Origin: Candidatus Pantoea bituminis
GTDB lineage: Bacteria > Pseudomonadota > Gammaproteobacteria > Enterobacterales > Enterobacteriaceae
Direction of reading: 5' to 3'
Assembly (NCBI RefSeq): GCF_018842675.1
Contig: NZ_JAGTWO010000004.1
Coordinates: forward strand, 3,906,001 to 3,970,000
DNA: 64,000 nt
Part shown: positions 20,397 through 30,385 of the stretch, piece by piece
Layout: every line of letters starts with the position of its first letter
Position numbering within the stretch: the first letter of the stretch is position 1
Made by a program: the position numbers and the translations under genes
Notes under the pieces: generated by a model
Database searches by the model: none
What the model was told of the DNA's origin: nothing
Seen by the model: only the letters and a program-made list of their open reading frames with translations

Positions 20397-21539
20397 TCAG
20401 ATAAAGTTGCCGCGTGCTGACACAGGTTCAACTTGGCCGCGACCATCTGCATGGCGTAAGACAAAGCTGTCAGATTGCGCCATCACTGCGCAACTGTGAT
20501 TGGGAAAGATACGAAGCAAGCTGCCAACCACAGGGCGAATATCCTGATAAACGATAAAACCATGTTCCTCAGATAACTTGCTGACCTCGTAAGTATTACC
20601 CCTCTCGTCTACCGCTATGCCGAAGCCGCTGGCGTTAGTACCGTGCGGCCCTTTATCAGAGCTCAACATTTTTGAGCCTGCATCTACAATAGCAAAGTGC
20701 TCATTCACGGCTACCACACGCGTGATAACGCTAAGGGCTAACTCATCCACGCTACTTAATCCAAGGCGACAGGCAGTGAGATCGAGTAGTGCATAATTTC
20801 CAGGGCGGATTTCGTGTGTGCCAGGCACAACATTGGCGGCCAATGCAGTCGGCGTCGATCCCACGGACACGGGACAAATGTTGAAGCCTGCCTGGTGCAG
20901 TTGGGCTTGCAGCGCAAACATCAGTTGCGCTTCTTGTATTGCGATCTTGCTAATAGCCGCTGGATTTCCGGCACCATAAGCATGACCTGCGTGTGAAACC
21001 AATCCAGCAAAGCGTAGCCCGTTTTGTCTGAGTGCTTGCGCCAGTTTTATCGCCTCATCGTTATGGGGATTAACCCCGATGCGATGCAAACCCACATCCA
21101 CTTTGATTGCCACGGCAAGTTCACAATCAGGCTGTTTACGCTGTGCTTCAGCTATCGCCGCGACGCCGTGTAGCGCATCAACAATTAAAGTGATTTTCGC
21201 TTGATGCTGTGCTGCCTGTTGTAATAACTCCGCGATGCTTTCAGCACGGACTACAGGATAAGCCAGCAGCAAGTCACGCGCTCCACCACGTAAAAAACTC
21301 ACACCTTCACTCGGCTTCGATACCGTAATACCTTGTGCGCCTAACTCTTGCTGGCGGCGCGCAATAAACACACTTTTATGGGTCTTGATGTGAGGGCGTA
21401 GCGCCACGCCAGCGTTATCTGCTTTTGCCTGCATGCGCTGAAGATTCTGTTCAAGTCGTTGTGCATCGACTTCGATGAAAGGCGTAAGGCGATCGTCAAA
21501 AAGAGGGCGTTGCCAGTTGTCGGCGCTGTTCATATCCAT
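20397..21539 (-). CDS. D-threonine aldolase / D-serine dehydratase-like PLP enzyme
   Basis: Fold-type III, alanine-racemase-like PLP enzyme acting on a D-amino acid, most likely D-threonine or another 3-hydroxy-D-amino acid. The 380-aa protein has the PLP lysine in LRPHIKTHKS near residue 50 and the domain motifs VGLHRIGV and GLVSHAGHAYGAG. The C-terminal domain (RIFPNHSCAVMAQSD) holds the His/Cys metal site of the D-threonine aldolase group. The frame opens at 21578; I prefer the ATG at 21539, which has AGGA 8 nt upstream. It stands alone with no obvious partner. Exact substrate cannot be read from sequence. Confidence 0.85.
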   Translation of the reverse strand: MDMNSADNWQRPLFDDRLTPFIEVDAQRLEQNLQRMQAKADNAGVALRPHIKTHKSVFIARRQQELGAQGITVSKPSEGVSFLRGGARDLLLAYPVVRAESIAELLQQAAQHQAKITLIVDALHGVAAIAEAQRKQPDCELAVAIKVDVGLHRIGVNPHNDEAIKLAQALRQNGLRFAGLVSHAGHAYGAGNPAAISKIAIQEAQLMFALQAQLHQAGFNICPVSVGSTPTALAANVVPGTHEIRPGNYALLDLTACRLGLSSVDELALSVITRVVAVNEHFAIVDAGSKMLSSDKGPHGTNASGFGIAVDERGNTYEVSKLSEEHGFIVYQDIRPVVGSLLRIFPNHSCAVMAQSDSFVLRHADGRGQVEPVSARGNFI

Positions 21540-21787
21540 ACGAAATTCCTGCATTGGCTTGCTTAAAACAGACATCATTCATCAATTTTTGTACGAATGC
21601 CAGACAGCTTTTGATAGTGCTTTCTGAAAGTCCTTACCTGAATTCTTTCTTAATACTCTCCTCATGGAACCTGGCTGAGCTACGTGGAGTATGTGAGCGG
21701 GGGAAATTGCTGAGGTTGCCAAGATAAGATCAACTGGATGCGTCGGGAATACCTGGTTTGAATCGGCTGCTGGACAAACAATCACGC

Positions 21788-21815
21788 AAAAAAGCAGGCT
21801 CAAAGCCTGCTTTTT
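21788..21815. terminator. Bidirectional terminator beyond lpxP
   Basis: The 10-bp stem aaagcaggct/agcctgcttt with a 3-nt loop is flanked by A and T runs, 16 nt after the lpxP stop. Confidence 0.88.
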
Positions 21816-21831
21816 CTATCGAACGTAAAGG

Positions 21832-22755
21832 TTAGACGTAAAGTGACGCTTCGCCTGGTGGACGCGTTTTAAAACGGCGATGCAGCCAAAGGTATTGCTC
21901 TGGTGCACGCAGGATCTGGTTTTCGATGACCTTATTCATATAGGCCGCCGCCGCCGCTTCATCATTATGCGGGTAATTTTCTAACGCAGGTTCGATGATC
22001 AAATGATAACCATCATTATTCGGGTTACGAATCAGCATGATAGGCACCATAGCCGGTTTCGCTAAACGCGATAAAACAAATGTGCCGTTGGTGGTTGCTG
22101 CTTTTTCCACGGCGAACAAGGGCGCAAAGGTGCTGCCTTTCGGGCCGTAATCCTGATCGAGGGCGAACCACACCGATTCTCCCTGTTTTAATGCATGCAC
22201 CATGCCGCGTAGATCGCGACGGTCAATCATCGCTTTGTTGGAGCGCATGCGACCTTTGGTCTGCACATACTCCATCGCTAGATTGTTGTGTGGACGATAC
22301 ATTGCCATCATCGGCTGGCATAAGCCGCTGATTCGGCCGCCCAGTTCCAGAGACATAAAATGCACACCAATCAGCATGACTCCGCGTTTTTCGTTTTGCG
22401 CGGAATGCAAATTAGCTAAACCGGATACCTTAAACAGGCGCTTAACCGCGCGGTCGGACCAAAACCAGGCAATACCGGTTTCTGCCAATGCCATGCCCAG
22501 CGAAGCAAAGTTACCTGCAATCATACGCTCAGCTTCTTCATCACTGATGTTAGGGAAACAAAGTTCGATATTGCGACGTGTAATGCGTTCACGGCGTTGT
22601 AAAAAATGACGTGAGATTTTACCCGCGCCCGCACCGAGGCGGATAAGAATGGGATAGGGAAGTTGGACCAACAGCCAGAGCACGCCCAAGCCAAACCAGG
22701 TGACCCAGTAGCGCGGATGCAGCAGCGAGGCGCTAAATTGTCCGGTGATTTTCAT
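21832..22755 (-). CDS. lpxP: Lipid A palmitoleoyl acyltransferase (LpxP/LpxL family)
   Basis: Adds a secondary acyl chain to Kdo2-lipid IVA in the inner membrane; in E. coli LpxP uses palmitoleate and is induced by cold. The 307-aa protein has one N-terminal membrane anchor (VTWFGLGVLWLLVQLPYP) and the catalytic HX4E motif in GVHFMSLELGG. The C-terminus FKTRPPGEASLYV is conserved. LpxP rather than LpxL is favoured by CQPMMAMYRPHNN and FALDQDYGPKGS, which follow E. coli LpxP. It is preceded by an 800-nt gene-free stretch. Confidence 0.88.
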   Translation of the reverse strand: MKITGQFSASLLHPRYWVTWFGLGVLWLLVQLPYPILIRLGAGAGKISRHFLQRRERITRRNIELCFPNISDEEAERMIAGNFASLGMALAETGIAWFWSDRAVKRLFKVSGLANLHSAQNEKRGVMLIGVHFMSLELGGRISGLCQPMMAMYRPHNNLAMEYVQTKGRMRSNKAMIDRRDLRGMVHALKQGESVWFALDQDYGPKGSTFAPLFAVEKAATTNGTFVLSRLAKPAMVPIMLIRNPNNDGYHLIIEPALENYPHNDEAAAAAYMNKVIENQILRAPEQYLWLHRRFKTRPPGEASLYV

Positions 22756-23520
22756 TGCTAACCTTTATGGAATAAATGGATGTATCGCACAAAGAGCATT
22801 TCCATGAGTTCCCCAGGCGGTACAGCTGTACTGATTTCGACCAGCACTTTATCAAATAGTGCCTTCAAAGAAAGGTAAACTCCAGAATCTACAGGATTGA
22901 TTGGATTCATGGAGGGCACATAGCTTAACAAATAAAGTGGATGGCATGAGATAAAAGCGATATTTAACAGTGGTTTAGTAAGTTCGTTAATTATAAAGGA
23001 ATCTTGGGCTGATGCGCTAATGAGACCTGTCTGGAAATTATTTCTTATTAATCATTACGCATTACTTACACGGCAGTTTACAGCAATTTATTCACGTTAC
23101 TAACAAACAAAAACGTTGAGCATAAAGAGGTTTGCCAACCAAATCTAAACCGCCATTGAAATGCCGTAAAAAACAAACAGCGCATAAATTTTCATAAAAC
23201 ATTTAGCGGATAAGAAAGCGCATTTAATGGTCAAGTACCTGTTTATCTCGCCTCATTTATTCATTATATCGCATGAGGCGTTTGAAATTTGACCGTTTCG
23301 AGGCATTTAAGACAACGCGGGTCGACAAGCGCGATGATTAACAGGAGTACACATAAGTGGGAGTTTAATCTCTTGATCACATGAGATTATTTATCTGCTA
23401 AAAATGCCATCGTGGAAAACAAACTGAATACGCTTTATACCAAGCTGATGATTGTTCTAAACCCAAGGCAGACAGAAAAGTGAATGCACCTTAGTCACAA
23501 GGCCATTTCATCCGTGTTAA
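22756..23520. other. Gene-free, AT-rich gap between lpxP and yicC
   Basis: About 765 nt with no credible ORF on either strand and no recognised RNA gene. It should contain the lpxP promoter and leader at its left end. The only clear structure is a nested inverted repeat at 23229-23294 (separate entry). Confidence 0.7.
23229..23294. repeat. Nested inverted repeat / long hairpin
   Basis: Outer arms ggtcaa (23229-23234) and ttgacc (23289-23294) enclose inner arms cgcctcat (23249-23256) and atgaggcg (23273-23280), giving a two-storey hairpin. No T tract follows on either side, so it is not a standard terminator. Confidence 0.5.
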
Positions 23521-23545
23521 CAAAAAAGCCCGCACGGACGGGCTT
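23521..23545 (-). terminator. Terminator of yicC
   Basis: On the minus strand aagcccg-N6-cgggctt is followed by a run of T, about 30 nt after the yicC stop. Confidence 0.88.
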
Positions 23546-23575
23546 GGCAACATTCTGCGTCGCTTCTGAATACTG

Positions 23576-24439
23576 TTACTCGATGTTCTGAATCTGCTCG
23601 CGCATCTGTTCAATCAGCACCTTCAGCTCAATCGCGGAGGTGGTGATCTCAGCATTGATCGACTTTGATGCCAGCGTATTCGATTCGCGATTAAACTCCT
23701 GCATCATAAAGTCGAGGCGACGGCCAACGGCTTCTTTCTTTTTCAGGATGTTATAGGTTTCTTTAACATGCGCTTCGAGGCGATCCAGCTCTTCTGACAC
23801 ATCAACACGCTGCGCCATCATTACCAGCTCTTGCTCAAGGCGATTGTTTTCCAGCTGCACTTCAGCATCTTCCAGCTTCGCCACCAAACGCTCACGCTGC
23901 CATTTAATGACTTCAGGCATTTGTGCGCGGACCTTGATCACTTCCTGCGATACACCTTCCAGACGTTGTTCGATCATCGCTTTCAGTGCAGTACCTTCGC
24001 TTTCACGCGCGGCAATGAAATCATCCAGCGCGCCATCCAGCGCTTGCAGCAGCTGAGTGTTAATCGCATCGAGATCCTGCTCTTTCGCCGACATCACGCC
24101 AGGCCAACGCAAAATATCCATGGGATTAATCGCGCCTTCATCGCTCTGCATTTTGACCCAATTGCCCGCTTGCACCAGCTGTTTTGCCAGCGCTTCATTG
24201 AGCATCAGTTCACCTTGTGCGCTCGGATTCGCATCAAAACGTAGGTTGCACTCAATTTTACCTCGCGTCAGGCGTTGGCGAATGCGTTCGCGGATCACTG
24301 GCTCCAGACCACGAAATTGTTCCGGCAAGCGGATATACGTTTCAAGATAGCGTTGGTTTACGGAACGCAGCTCCCAGGCGGCGCTGCCCCATTCGCCTTT
24401 TGCATCGCGGCGGGCATAAGCGGTCATACTGCGGATCAT
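23576..24439 (-). CDS. yicC: YicC-family endoribonuclease
   Basis: YicC proteins are endoribonucleases; in E. coli YicC promotes decay of the small RNA RyhB, together with PNPase. The 287-aa protein, the same length as in E. coli, begins MIRSMTAYARRDAKGEWGSA. It ends with the conserved DUF1732 block MMQEFNRESNTLASKS and a C-terminal helix. In E. coli it is divergent from rph; here two other genes lie in between. Confidence 0.95.
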   Translation of the reverse strand: MIRSMTAYARRDAKGEWGSAAWELRSVNQRYLETYIRLPEQFRGLEPVIRERIRQRLTRGKIECNLRFDANPSAQGELMLNEALAKQLVQAGNWVKMQSDEGAINPMDILRWPGVMSAKEQDLDAINTQLLQALDGALDDFIAARESEGTALKAMIEQRLEGVSQEVIKVRAQMPEVIKWQRERLVAKLEDAEVQLENNRLEQELVMMAQRVDVSEELDRLEAHVKETYNILKKKEAVGRRLDFMMQEFNRESNTLASKSINAEITTSAIELKVLIEQMREQIQNIE

Positions 24440-24595
24440 AAGCGTTACTCATTTTTCAGAAAGATTGGGTGAAGTATAGCGAGGCAGCGCAGCGCATAAC
24501 AGGCATAAGCGCAGCAGAATCAGGAATAGGAAAGATTTCCTCTTTAAACCACAGGCACTTATGATTAAGTCTGACTTATTTATTGAGGAACACGC

Positions 24596-25021
24596 ATGGC
24601 TCGCGTTATTGCCCTTCCTCTTGCGCTGGCTTTGTTACTGGCAGGCTGCAAGACACCGCCCGAACCACCCACGAAGCCGCAACCGATTTGTGCTGGTGGC
24701 GACGTGATGATACAGACCACGCTGTGGTTCGGTCTGAGTAAGCCGCAAGGCGGCACGGTGAGTTCGCTCGATTGGATGAATTTTGTCGATAAAGAGGTCA
24801 CGCCACGTTTCAAGCAGGGCTTGTCCGTTTATGAGGCGAAAGGTCAATGGCTGGGTGAGAATGGTCAACTGGCACGTGAGAACAGCAAAGCGTTGATGTT
24901 GATTCACGGTATCAATGCTGAAAGTAATGCACCGATAGAAGCGTTGCGCAGCGTTTATAAAAAACGTTTTGGTCAGGAATCGGTGATGCGCGTGGATGCG
25001 CCGGTTTGCGTCAGCTTTTAA
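24596..25021 (+). CDS. DUF3574 lipoprotein
   Basis: Predicted lipoprotein of 141 aa with a short signal sequence ending in the lipobox LLAGC (cysteine near residue 18), then a proline-rich linker (PPEPPTKPQP). The DUF3574 domain follows: MIQTTLWFGLSKPQGG, WMNFVDKEVTPRFKQGLSVY and a C-terminal helix ending FGQESVMRVDAPVCVSF. An Asp after the lipobox Cys would suggest inner-membrane retention; Lys is there, so outer-membrane targeting is likely. Function unknown. It is divergent from yicC and convergent with nupC. Confidence 0.85.
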   Translation: MARVIALPLALALLLAGCKTPPEPPTKPQPICAGGDVMIQTTLWFGLSKPQGGTVSSLDWMNFVDKEVTPRFKQGLSVYEAKGQWLGENGQLARENSKALMLIHGINAESNAPIEALRSVYKKRFGQESVMRVDAPVCVSF

Positions 25022-25056
25022 GCGAGAATAGGCGGCTCGCAGGCCGCCGCTTCGTC

Positions 25057-26241
25057 TTAAATAAACAGTCCCGCAAAGGCAGCTGACAACAGGCTTACCA
25101 GCGTCGAGCCATAAACCAGTTTCCAGCCAAAACGTGAAACTACGTTGCCCTGTTGTTCGTTCAGGCCTTTGATTGCCCCGGCAACGATGCCGATGGAAGC
25201 AAAGTTGGCAAACGACACCAGGAACACTGACAGAATGCCTAATCCACGTGGACTCATACCTGCAGCCACTTTTTGCAGTTCAATCATGGCGACAAATTCA
25301 TTGGCGACCAGCTTCGTTGCCATGATGCTACCCGCCTGCAATGCATCTGCCGAGGGAATGCCAACCAGCCAGGCAAATGGATAAAACACATAACCCAGTA
25401 ACTGCTGGAAGCTATAGCCAAACACCGCCGCAAACAGCGCATTCACAGCCGCAATCAACGCAATAAATCCAATCAGCATGGCCAGAATAATCATCGCCAC
25501 TTTGAAACCCGCCAGGATGTATTCACCCAGCATTTCAAAAAAGCTCTGATCTTCATGCAGTTTATCCAGTGCAATTTCCTGCTGGTCTTGGTTATTACCC
25601 GGATTAATGATGGACAGAATAATGAAGGTGCTAAACATATTAAGCAGCAGAGCTGCGACCACATACTTGGCATCAATCATTGTCATATATGCACCGACAA
25701 TGGAGAGCGAAACCGTGGACATTGCCGTGGCGGCCATGGTGTAAAGGCGCTTAGGTGGAATATCGCCAAGGATACCTTTATAGGCGATAAAGTTTTCCGA
25801 TTGGCCCAGAATCAGGGTGCTTACGGCGTTAAACGACTCAAGCTTGCCCATGCCGTTGATCTTTGACAGCAGCGTTCCTACCAGGCGAATCAGCAGCGGC
25901 AGAATTCGCCAATGCTGCAAAATACCAATGAGCGCGGAGATAAAGACAATCGGACAAAGCACGCCCAGGAAGATAAACGCTAAACCTTGTTTACTCATGC
26001 CGCCAAACACGAACTCAGTACCTTGTGCGGCAAAGCCCAGCAGCGTTTCAAAAAATCCGCCAACCGAGCAGACCAGCGCCAGTCCGCTGGCAGAATGCAG
26101 AAAGAACCAACCCAAAGCGGCTTCTATAACAATCAGTTGAATGATAAAGCGTGGGCGAATCTGTTTGCGGTCATGACTGACCAATAGCGCAAGGGCGAAA
26201 ATCACCACCAGCGCGAGCAGGAAATGAAGAATAGCGGCCAT
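25057..26241 (-). CDS. nupC: Nucleoside:H+ symporter NupC
   Basis: Concentrative nucleoside transporter of the inner membrane (CNT family). The 394-aa protein has about ten membrane spans and the family motifs [44 protein letters not shown] and [20 protein letters not shown]. It is much closer to E. coli NupC than to NupG or NupX. The frame opens at a GTG (26283), but the ATG at 26241 gives the family N-terminus [11 protein letters not shown]. Located here between yicC and rph, unlike E. coli. Confidence 0.92.
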   Translation of the reverse strand: MAAILHFLLALVVIFALALLVSHDRKQIRPRFIIQLIVIEAALGWFFLHSASGLALVCSVGGFFETLLGFAAQGTEFVFGGMSKQGLAFIFLGVLCPIVFISALIGILQHWRILPLLIRLVGTLLSKINGMGKLESFNAVSTLILGQSENFIAYKGILGDIPPKRLYTMAATAMSTVSLSIVGAYMTMIDAKYVVAALLLNMFSTFIILSIINPGNNQDQQEIALDKLHEDQSFFEMLGEYILAGFKVAMIILAMLIGFIALIAAVNALFAAVFGYSFQQLLGYVFYPFAWLVGIPSADALQAGSIMATKLVANEFVAMIELQKVAAGMSPRGLGILSVFLVSFANFASIGIVAGAIKGLNEQQGNVVSRFGWKLVYGSTLVSLLSAAFAGLFI

Positions 26242-26389
26242 GTTTTTTATATTTGAAAGAGAAAGAGAGGGGCATTTAGCCACAGTCGACGCATAATTTC
26301 ATCTCGCAAAGCGAGAGGCCGCAGCAAGAGACAGCAGGCACGGAAGTCCGTATAATGCGCAGCCAATCATTAGCAAGCCGGAGATTACC

Positions 26390-27106
26390 ATGCGTCCAGC
26401 AGGCCGTAGCGCACAACAGGTGCGTCCTGTCACATTGACCCGCAATTACACCAAACACGCTGAAGGTTCCGTTTTGGTGGAATTCGGTGAAACCAAAGTG
26501 CTTTGCACTGCCACGGTGGACGAAGGCGTTCCGCGTTTCCTCAAAGGCCAAGGTCAGGGCTGGGTCACCGCCGAATATGGCATGCTGCCGCGTTCAACGC
26601 ACAGCCGTATGGCGCGTGAAGCCGCGAAAGGCAAACAAGGTGGTCGTACGCTAGAAATTCAGCGCCTGATTGCTCGTTCACTGCGCGCTGCTGTTGATCT
26701 CAAAGCCTTGGGTGAATTCACTATCACCCTCGATTGCGATGTCATTCAAGCTGATGGCGGTACGCGTACTGCCTCTATTACAGGTGCTTGCGTCGCGCTA
26801 GCCGATGCATTGAACAAGTTGGTAGCAGCGGGCAAGCTGAAAGCTAATCCGATGAAAGGCATGGTTGCTGCAATTTCTGTCGGCATCGTTAACGGCGAAG
26901 CACTGTGCGACCTGGAATATGTTGAAGATTCCGCTGCTGAAACCGACATGAACGTCGTGATGATGGAAGACGGTCGCATGATCGAGGTGCAGGGCACCGC
27001 TGAAGGCGAACCGTTCAGTCACGAAGAGTTGCTGGCGCTGCTGGCGCTGGCGCGAGGCGGGATTGAAGAGCTAATTCAGGCGCAGAAGGCCGCACTGGAA
27101 AATTGA
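26390..27106 (+). CDS. rph: Ribonuclease PH, full length
   Basis: Phosphorolytic 3'-5' exoribonuclease that trims tRNA precursors. The 238-aa protein starts [20 protein letters not shown] and contains [30 protein letters not shown] and the full C-terminus. E. coli K-12 carries a frameshifted rph that reduces pyrE expression; this copy is intact. It lies 49 bp before pyrE with the attenuator in between, so rph translation should control pyrE. Confidence 0.97.
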   Translation: MRPAGRSAQQVRPVTLTRNYTKHAEGSVLVEFGETKVLCTATVDEGVPRFLKGQGQGWVTAEYGMLPRSTHSRMAREAAKGKQGGRTLEIQRLIARSLRAAVDLKALGEFTITLDCDVIQADGGTRTASITGACVALADALNKLVAAGKLKANPMKGMVAAISVGIVNGEALCDLEYVEDSAAETDMNVVMMEDGRMIEVQGTAEGEPFSHEELLALLALARGGIEELIQAQKAALEN

Positions 27107-27110
27107 TGTA

Positions 27111-27140
27111 ACAGGCGACCATAGAGTCGCCTTTTCTTTA
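27111..27140 (+). terminator. rph-pyrE intercistronic attenuator
   Basis: aggcgac-N6-gtcgcct followed by ttttcttta, beginning 5 nt after the rph stop. By analogy with E. coli, low UTP stalls polymerase so that ribosomes finishing rph prevent hairpin formation and pyrE is expressed. Confidence 0.85.
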
Positions 27141-27155
27141 TTTGAGGAGTAAGAG

Positions 27156-27797
27156 ATGAAATCCTGGCAGCGTCAGTTTATTGAATTCGCCTTGAACAAG
27201 CAGGTGCTCAAGTTCGGTGAGTTCACTTTAAAGTCTGGGCGCAAAAGCCCCTATTTCTTTAACGCCGGTCTGTTTAACAGCGGACGGGATTTAGCGCTGT
27301 TAGGACGCTTTTACGCGCAAGCGTTGGTCGATGGCGGTGTGGATTTTGATCTGCTGTTTGGTCCCGCTTATAAAGGCATCCCAATCGCCACCACCACCGC
27401 AGTTGCGTTAGCCGATCATCACGACCGTGACGTTCCTTACTGCTTTAACCGCAAAGAAGCGAAAGATCATGGCGAAGGCGGTTTGCTGGTAGGCAGTCCG
27501 CTTGAAGGACGCATCATGCTGGTGGACGACGTTATCACCGCGGGTACGGCAATTCGCGAATCAATGGATATTATCAGCGCGCACAATGCGACGCTGGCAG
27601 GCGTACTGATTTCACTGGATCGCCAAGAACGTGGGCGTGGCGATATTTCAGCGATTCAGGAAGTGGAACGTGACTATAAATGCAAAGTCACCGCGATTAT
27701 TACGCTGAAAGATTTGATTGCTTATTTGGAAGAGAAGCCAGAAATGGCCGATCATTTAGCGCAGGTACGTGCTTACCAAAAATCTTACGGAATTTAA
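27156..27797 (+). CDS. pyrE: Orotate phosphoribosyltransferase
   Basis: Converts orotate and PRPP to orotidine-5'-phosphate in pyrimidine synthesis. The 213-aa protein has the N-terminal [17 protein letters not shown], the catalytic loop region [12 protein letters not shown] and the PRPP-binding loop [21 protein letters not shown] precedes the ATG. Regulated by the upstream attenuator. Confidence 0.98.
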   Translation: MKSWQRQFIEFALNKQVLKFGEFTLKSGRKSPYFFNAGLFNSGRDLALLGRFYAQALVDGGVDFDLLFGPAYKGIPIATTTAVALADHHDRDVPYCFNRKEAKDHGEGGLLVGSPLEGRIMLVDDVITAGTAIRESMDIISAHNATLAGVLISLDRQERGRGDISAIQEVERDYKCKVTAIITLKDLIAYLEEKPEMADHLAQVRAYQKSYGI

Positions 27798-27800
27798 TCG

Positions 27801-27828
27801 AAAGGCGGGTGTGATGCCCGCCTTTTTT
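27801..27828. terminator. Terminator between pyrE and slmA
   Basis: aaaggcggg / cccgcctttttt stem and T run immediately after pyrE and 2 nt before the slmA stop; it can serve both convergent genes. Confidence 0.88.
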
Positions 27829-27829
27829 A

Positions 27830-28424
27830 TTAGATTAACTGTGAGGCGATCAGCGGCCAGCGTGTGTCAAAGTCTGCTGTTGGCCGGAAGCGAAACTCAG
27901 AACGAACATAACGTGAAAGTAATCCTTCACAAAATGCCAGAAGCTGACTGGCTAAAAGCGTGTCATCTGTTTGAAAACCTTCACCTTCACGCATTTTTCG
28001 CTCACGCATCACCTGACGCAACTGCACTTCTATACGCTCAAACAGCTGATTAATACGCCCTTGTAAGCGATCCTGCTCAAACATCAGCGCATGGCCGGTC
28101 AAAATACGCGTCAGCCCTGGATTACGCTCACCAAACCCCAGAATCAGTTGCACGATAAGACGCAGACGCGTCATCGTCTCTTTCTCATCCTTGAGGATAA
28201 GATTGATGCGGGTAATCAGACTGTCTTCGATAAATTCGATCAGGCTATCGAACATGCGTGTCTTGCTGGGAAAGTGACGATATAAAGCCGCTTCAGAAAC
28301 GCCTACATTCGCCGCCAGTTTAGCGGTAGTAATTCGCTGACTGCCATCGCCGGATTCCAGCATTTGCGCCAGCGCCTGCAATATCTCTTCGCGACGGTTC
28401 CTTTTCGCGACTTTTTTCTGCCAT
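27830..28424 (-). CDS. slmA: Nucleoid occlusion factor SlmA (TetR family), N-terminal frameshift
   Basis: DNA-binding protein that blocks FtsZ ring assembly over the nucleoid. From codon 5 onwards the product is clearly Slm[19 protein letters not shown], helix-turn-helix [20 protein letters not shown], then [20 protein letters not shown]. The canonical start MAEK is in another frame (ATG at 28424), separated by an A6 run on the minus strand at 28412-28417. Two extra A give 198 aa, the length I recall for E. coli; removing one A gives 197 aa. The alternative start, a TTG at 28465 in the main frame, would add a non-homologous tail. Confidence 0.9.
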
Positions 28425-28544
28425 GATCTTAAAGACCCCTGAAATTCACCATACACAGGCAACACCTACGCATCTGCCACAAGAGAGCGTCTCATGGCGA
28501 TGAGAACTAAAATGATTGGCGTAAGTGAAAGTGGGTAGTGCGGG

Positions 28545-29003
28545 TTACTGGCGGCCTGAATGACCGAAGCCACCTTCACCGCGCAAGCTGGCGTCAAAGT
28601 CTTCAACCAGATTGAATTCGGCTTGCACCACTGGCACAAAAACCAGCTGTGCCATGCGATCGCCGGGCTGCAGCGTAAAGCTTTCCTGACCGCGGTTCCA
28701 TACAGAAACCATTAACTGGCCCTGATAATCGGAATCGATCAGGCCCACCAGATTACCCAGAACGATACCGTGCTTATGGCCCAAACCCGAGCGCGGTAGA
28801 ATCACTGCAGCCAGGCTTGGATCGGCAATATGAATTGCCAAACCAGTAGGTACCAGCGTGGTCGTGCCTGGCGTAATTTCCAGTGCACCATCCAGGCAGG
28901 CGCGTAAATCTAACCCAGCGGAACCCGAGGTCGCGTAAGTTGGCAGTGGGAAATCTTTGCCGACACGCGCATCAAGAATCTTAACGTCTATTTTTTTCAT
29001 CAT
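28545..29003 (-). CDS. dut: Deoxyuridine 5'-triphosphate nucleotidohydrolase
   Basis: Hydrolyses dUTP to dUMP, keeping uracil out of DNA and supplying dTMP synthesis. The 152-aa protein has the trimeric dUTPase motifs [50 protein letters not shown] and the C-terminal [10 protein letters not shown]. The start is one of two adjacent ATGs (29003 or 29000). It overlaps the end of coaBC by about 20 bp, showing translational coupling as in E. coli. Confidence 0.97.
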   Translation of the reverse strand: MMKKIDVKILDARVGKDFPLPTYATSGSAGLDLRACLDGALEITPGTTTLVPTGLAIHIADPSLAAVILPRSGLGHKHGIVLGNLVGLIDSDYQGQLMVSVWNRGQESFTLQPGDRMAQLVFVPVVQAEFNLVEDFDASLRGEGGFGHSGRQ

Positions 29004-30201
29004 AACGGCTGACAATCTCGTCTAATAATTGTTGGCCAAGGAGCGACTTATCGCTGAGCGGTAAGTGTTTTCCTCCTTCCTGCCAAAAAAGGTGAAGCGC
29101 ATTGGTGTCGCTATCAAATCCTTGTCCGGCTTTCGCAACGTCATTCGCGCAAATTAGGTCCAGATTCTTGCGCACCCGTTTTTGCCGGGCGTATTCTTCC
29201 ACATTCTGGGTTTCAGCGGCAAATCCAACGACAAAAGGCCGACCTTTCTGTAATGCAGCGACACCCGCGACAATGTCGGGATTCTTTATGAGCTGTAGCG
29301 TAACGTTATCATCGCCACCCTGTTTTTTGATTTTCTCAGCCGCAATTTCAGCGGCCCGGTAGTCTGCCACGGCTGCGCTTGCAATGAAAATATGTTGTTG
29401 GTCTATCTTGCCCATCACTGCTGATTGCATCTCTAAAGCGGTGGTGACATCAATACGCTTTACCCCAGTTGGCGTGGTCAGATTGACTGGGCCAGCGACC
29501 AGCGTGACGTTTGCGCCGCGTTTGGCCGCTGCGGTTGCAATGGAAAAACCCATTTTCCCCGAGCTTTTATTTGTCAGGTAACGCACCGGATCGAGCGCCT
29601 CACGGGTTGGGCCGGCCGTAATCATAATGTTGATATGTTGCAGATCGTTGACGGGTGACGCCCACTGCACGGCATGGTCAACAATCTGAAGGGGATCCAG
29701 CATGCGACCGGGCCCCACATCACCACAGGCCTGACTGCCGCTGTCCGGGCCCCAAATCAACAGACCACGGGCATGCAATGTTTGCAGATTTTGTTGCGTT
29801 ACAGCGGCACGATACATTTGTTGATTCATTGCCGGCACTACAGCAATCGGTGCGGCGGTAGCAAGACACGACGTGGTCACCAGATCGTTCGCCATGCCTG
29901 CTGTTACGCGAGCAATCAAATCCGCTGTCGCCGGGGCGAGGATAATCAGATCGGCCCATTTGGCCAACTCAATGTGACCCATTGCGGCTTCGGCTGCCGG
30001 ATCAAGCAAGTCATCAAATACCGGATAGCCGGAAACAGCTTGCAAGCTGAGTGGAGTAATAAAGGCTTTAGCGCCTTCCGTCATCATTACGCGGACTTCG
30101 GCACCGCGATCGCGTAGGCGACGAACCAATTCAGGTGCTTTATACGCGGCGATTCCGCCGCTGACGCCCAAAAGAATTTTTTTACCGGCTAATCCCATCA
30201 T
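28981..30201 (-). CDS. coaBC: Phosphopantothenoylcysteine synthetase/decarboxylase
   Basis: Two-domain enzyme of coenzyme A synthesis: CoaC decarboxylates and CoaB joins cysteine to phosphopantothenate with CTP. The 406-aa protein has the flavin-domain active-site His in [20 protein letters not shown] and the [12 protein letters not shown] flap. The CoaB half follows with [30 protein letters not shown] and KIKK. The ATG at 30201 has GAGG 8 nt upstream. It is divergent from radC and overlaps dut downstream. Confidence 0.97.
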   Translation of the reverse strand: MMGLAGKKILLGVSGGIAAYKAPELVRRLRDRGAEVRVMMTEGAKAFITPLSLQAVSGYPVFDDLLDPAAEAAMGHIELAKWADLIILAPATADLIARVTAGMANDLVTTSCLATAAPIAVVPAMNQQMYRAAVTQQNLQTLHARGLLIWGPDSGSQACGDVGPGRMLDPLQIVDHAVQWASPVNDLQHINIMITAGPTREALDPVRYLTNKSSGKMGFSIATAAAKRGANVTLVAGPVNLTTPTGVKRIDVTTALEMQSAVMGKIDQQHIFIASAAVADYRAAEIAAEKIKKQGGDDNVTLQLIKNPDIVAGVAALQKGRPFVVGFAAETQNVEEYARQKRVRKNLDLICANDVAKAGQGFDSDTNALHLFWQEGGKHLPLSDKSLLGQQLLDEIVSRYDEKNRR

Positions 30202-30385
30202 GCTGTTGGCCTCACTAAACGGTTTGCCGCGTCTGGCGCGACTTAATGCACGAACTTTACCATAAAACCCCTAAATCGCTTTTTCACTCCCTGCCGTTTG
30301 CGAGACGCCTCGTAAAACGACGCAGTGCTGATGGCAGCAGACGGTGTGATTCGTCAGGATAGTAAAGACATCAGGGAGAACCACC

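Noticed and set aside
21582..21803. 73-aa ORF between lpxP and the D-threonine aldolase-like gene
   Set aside because: It runs into the bidirectional terminator, with no ribosome site or recognisable domain.
29674..30117. 147-aa ORF antisense to coaBC
   Set aside because: Opposite an intact, conserved coaBC; no independent support.
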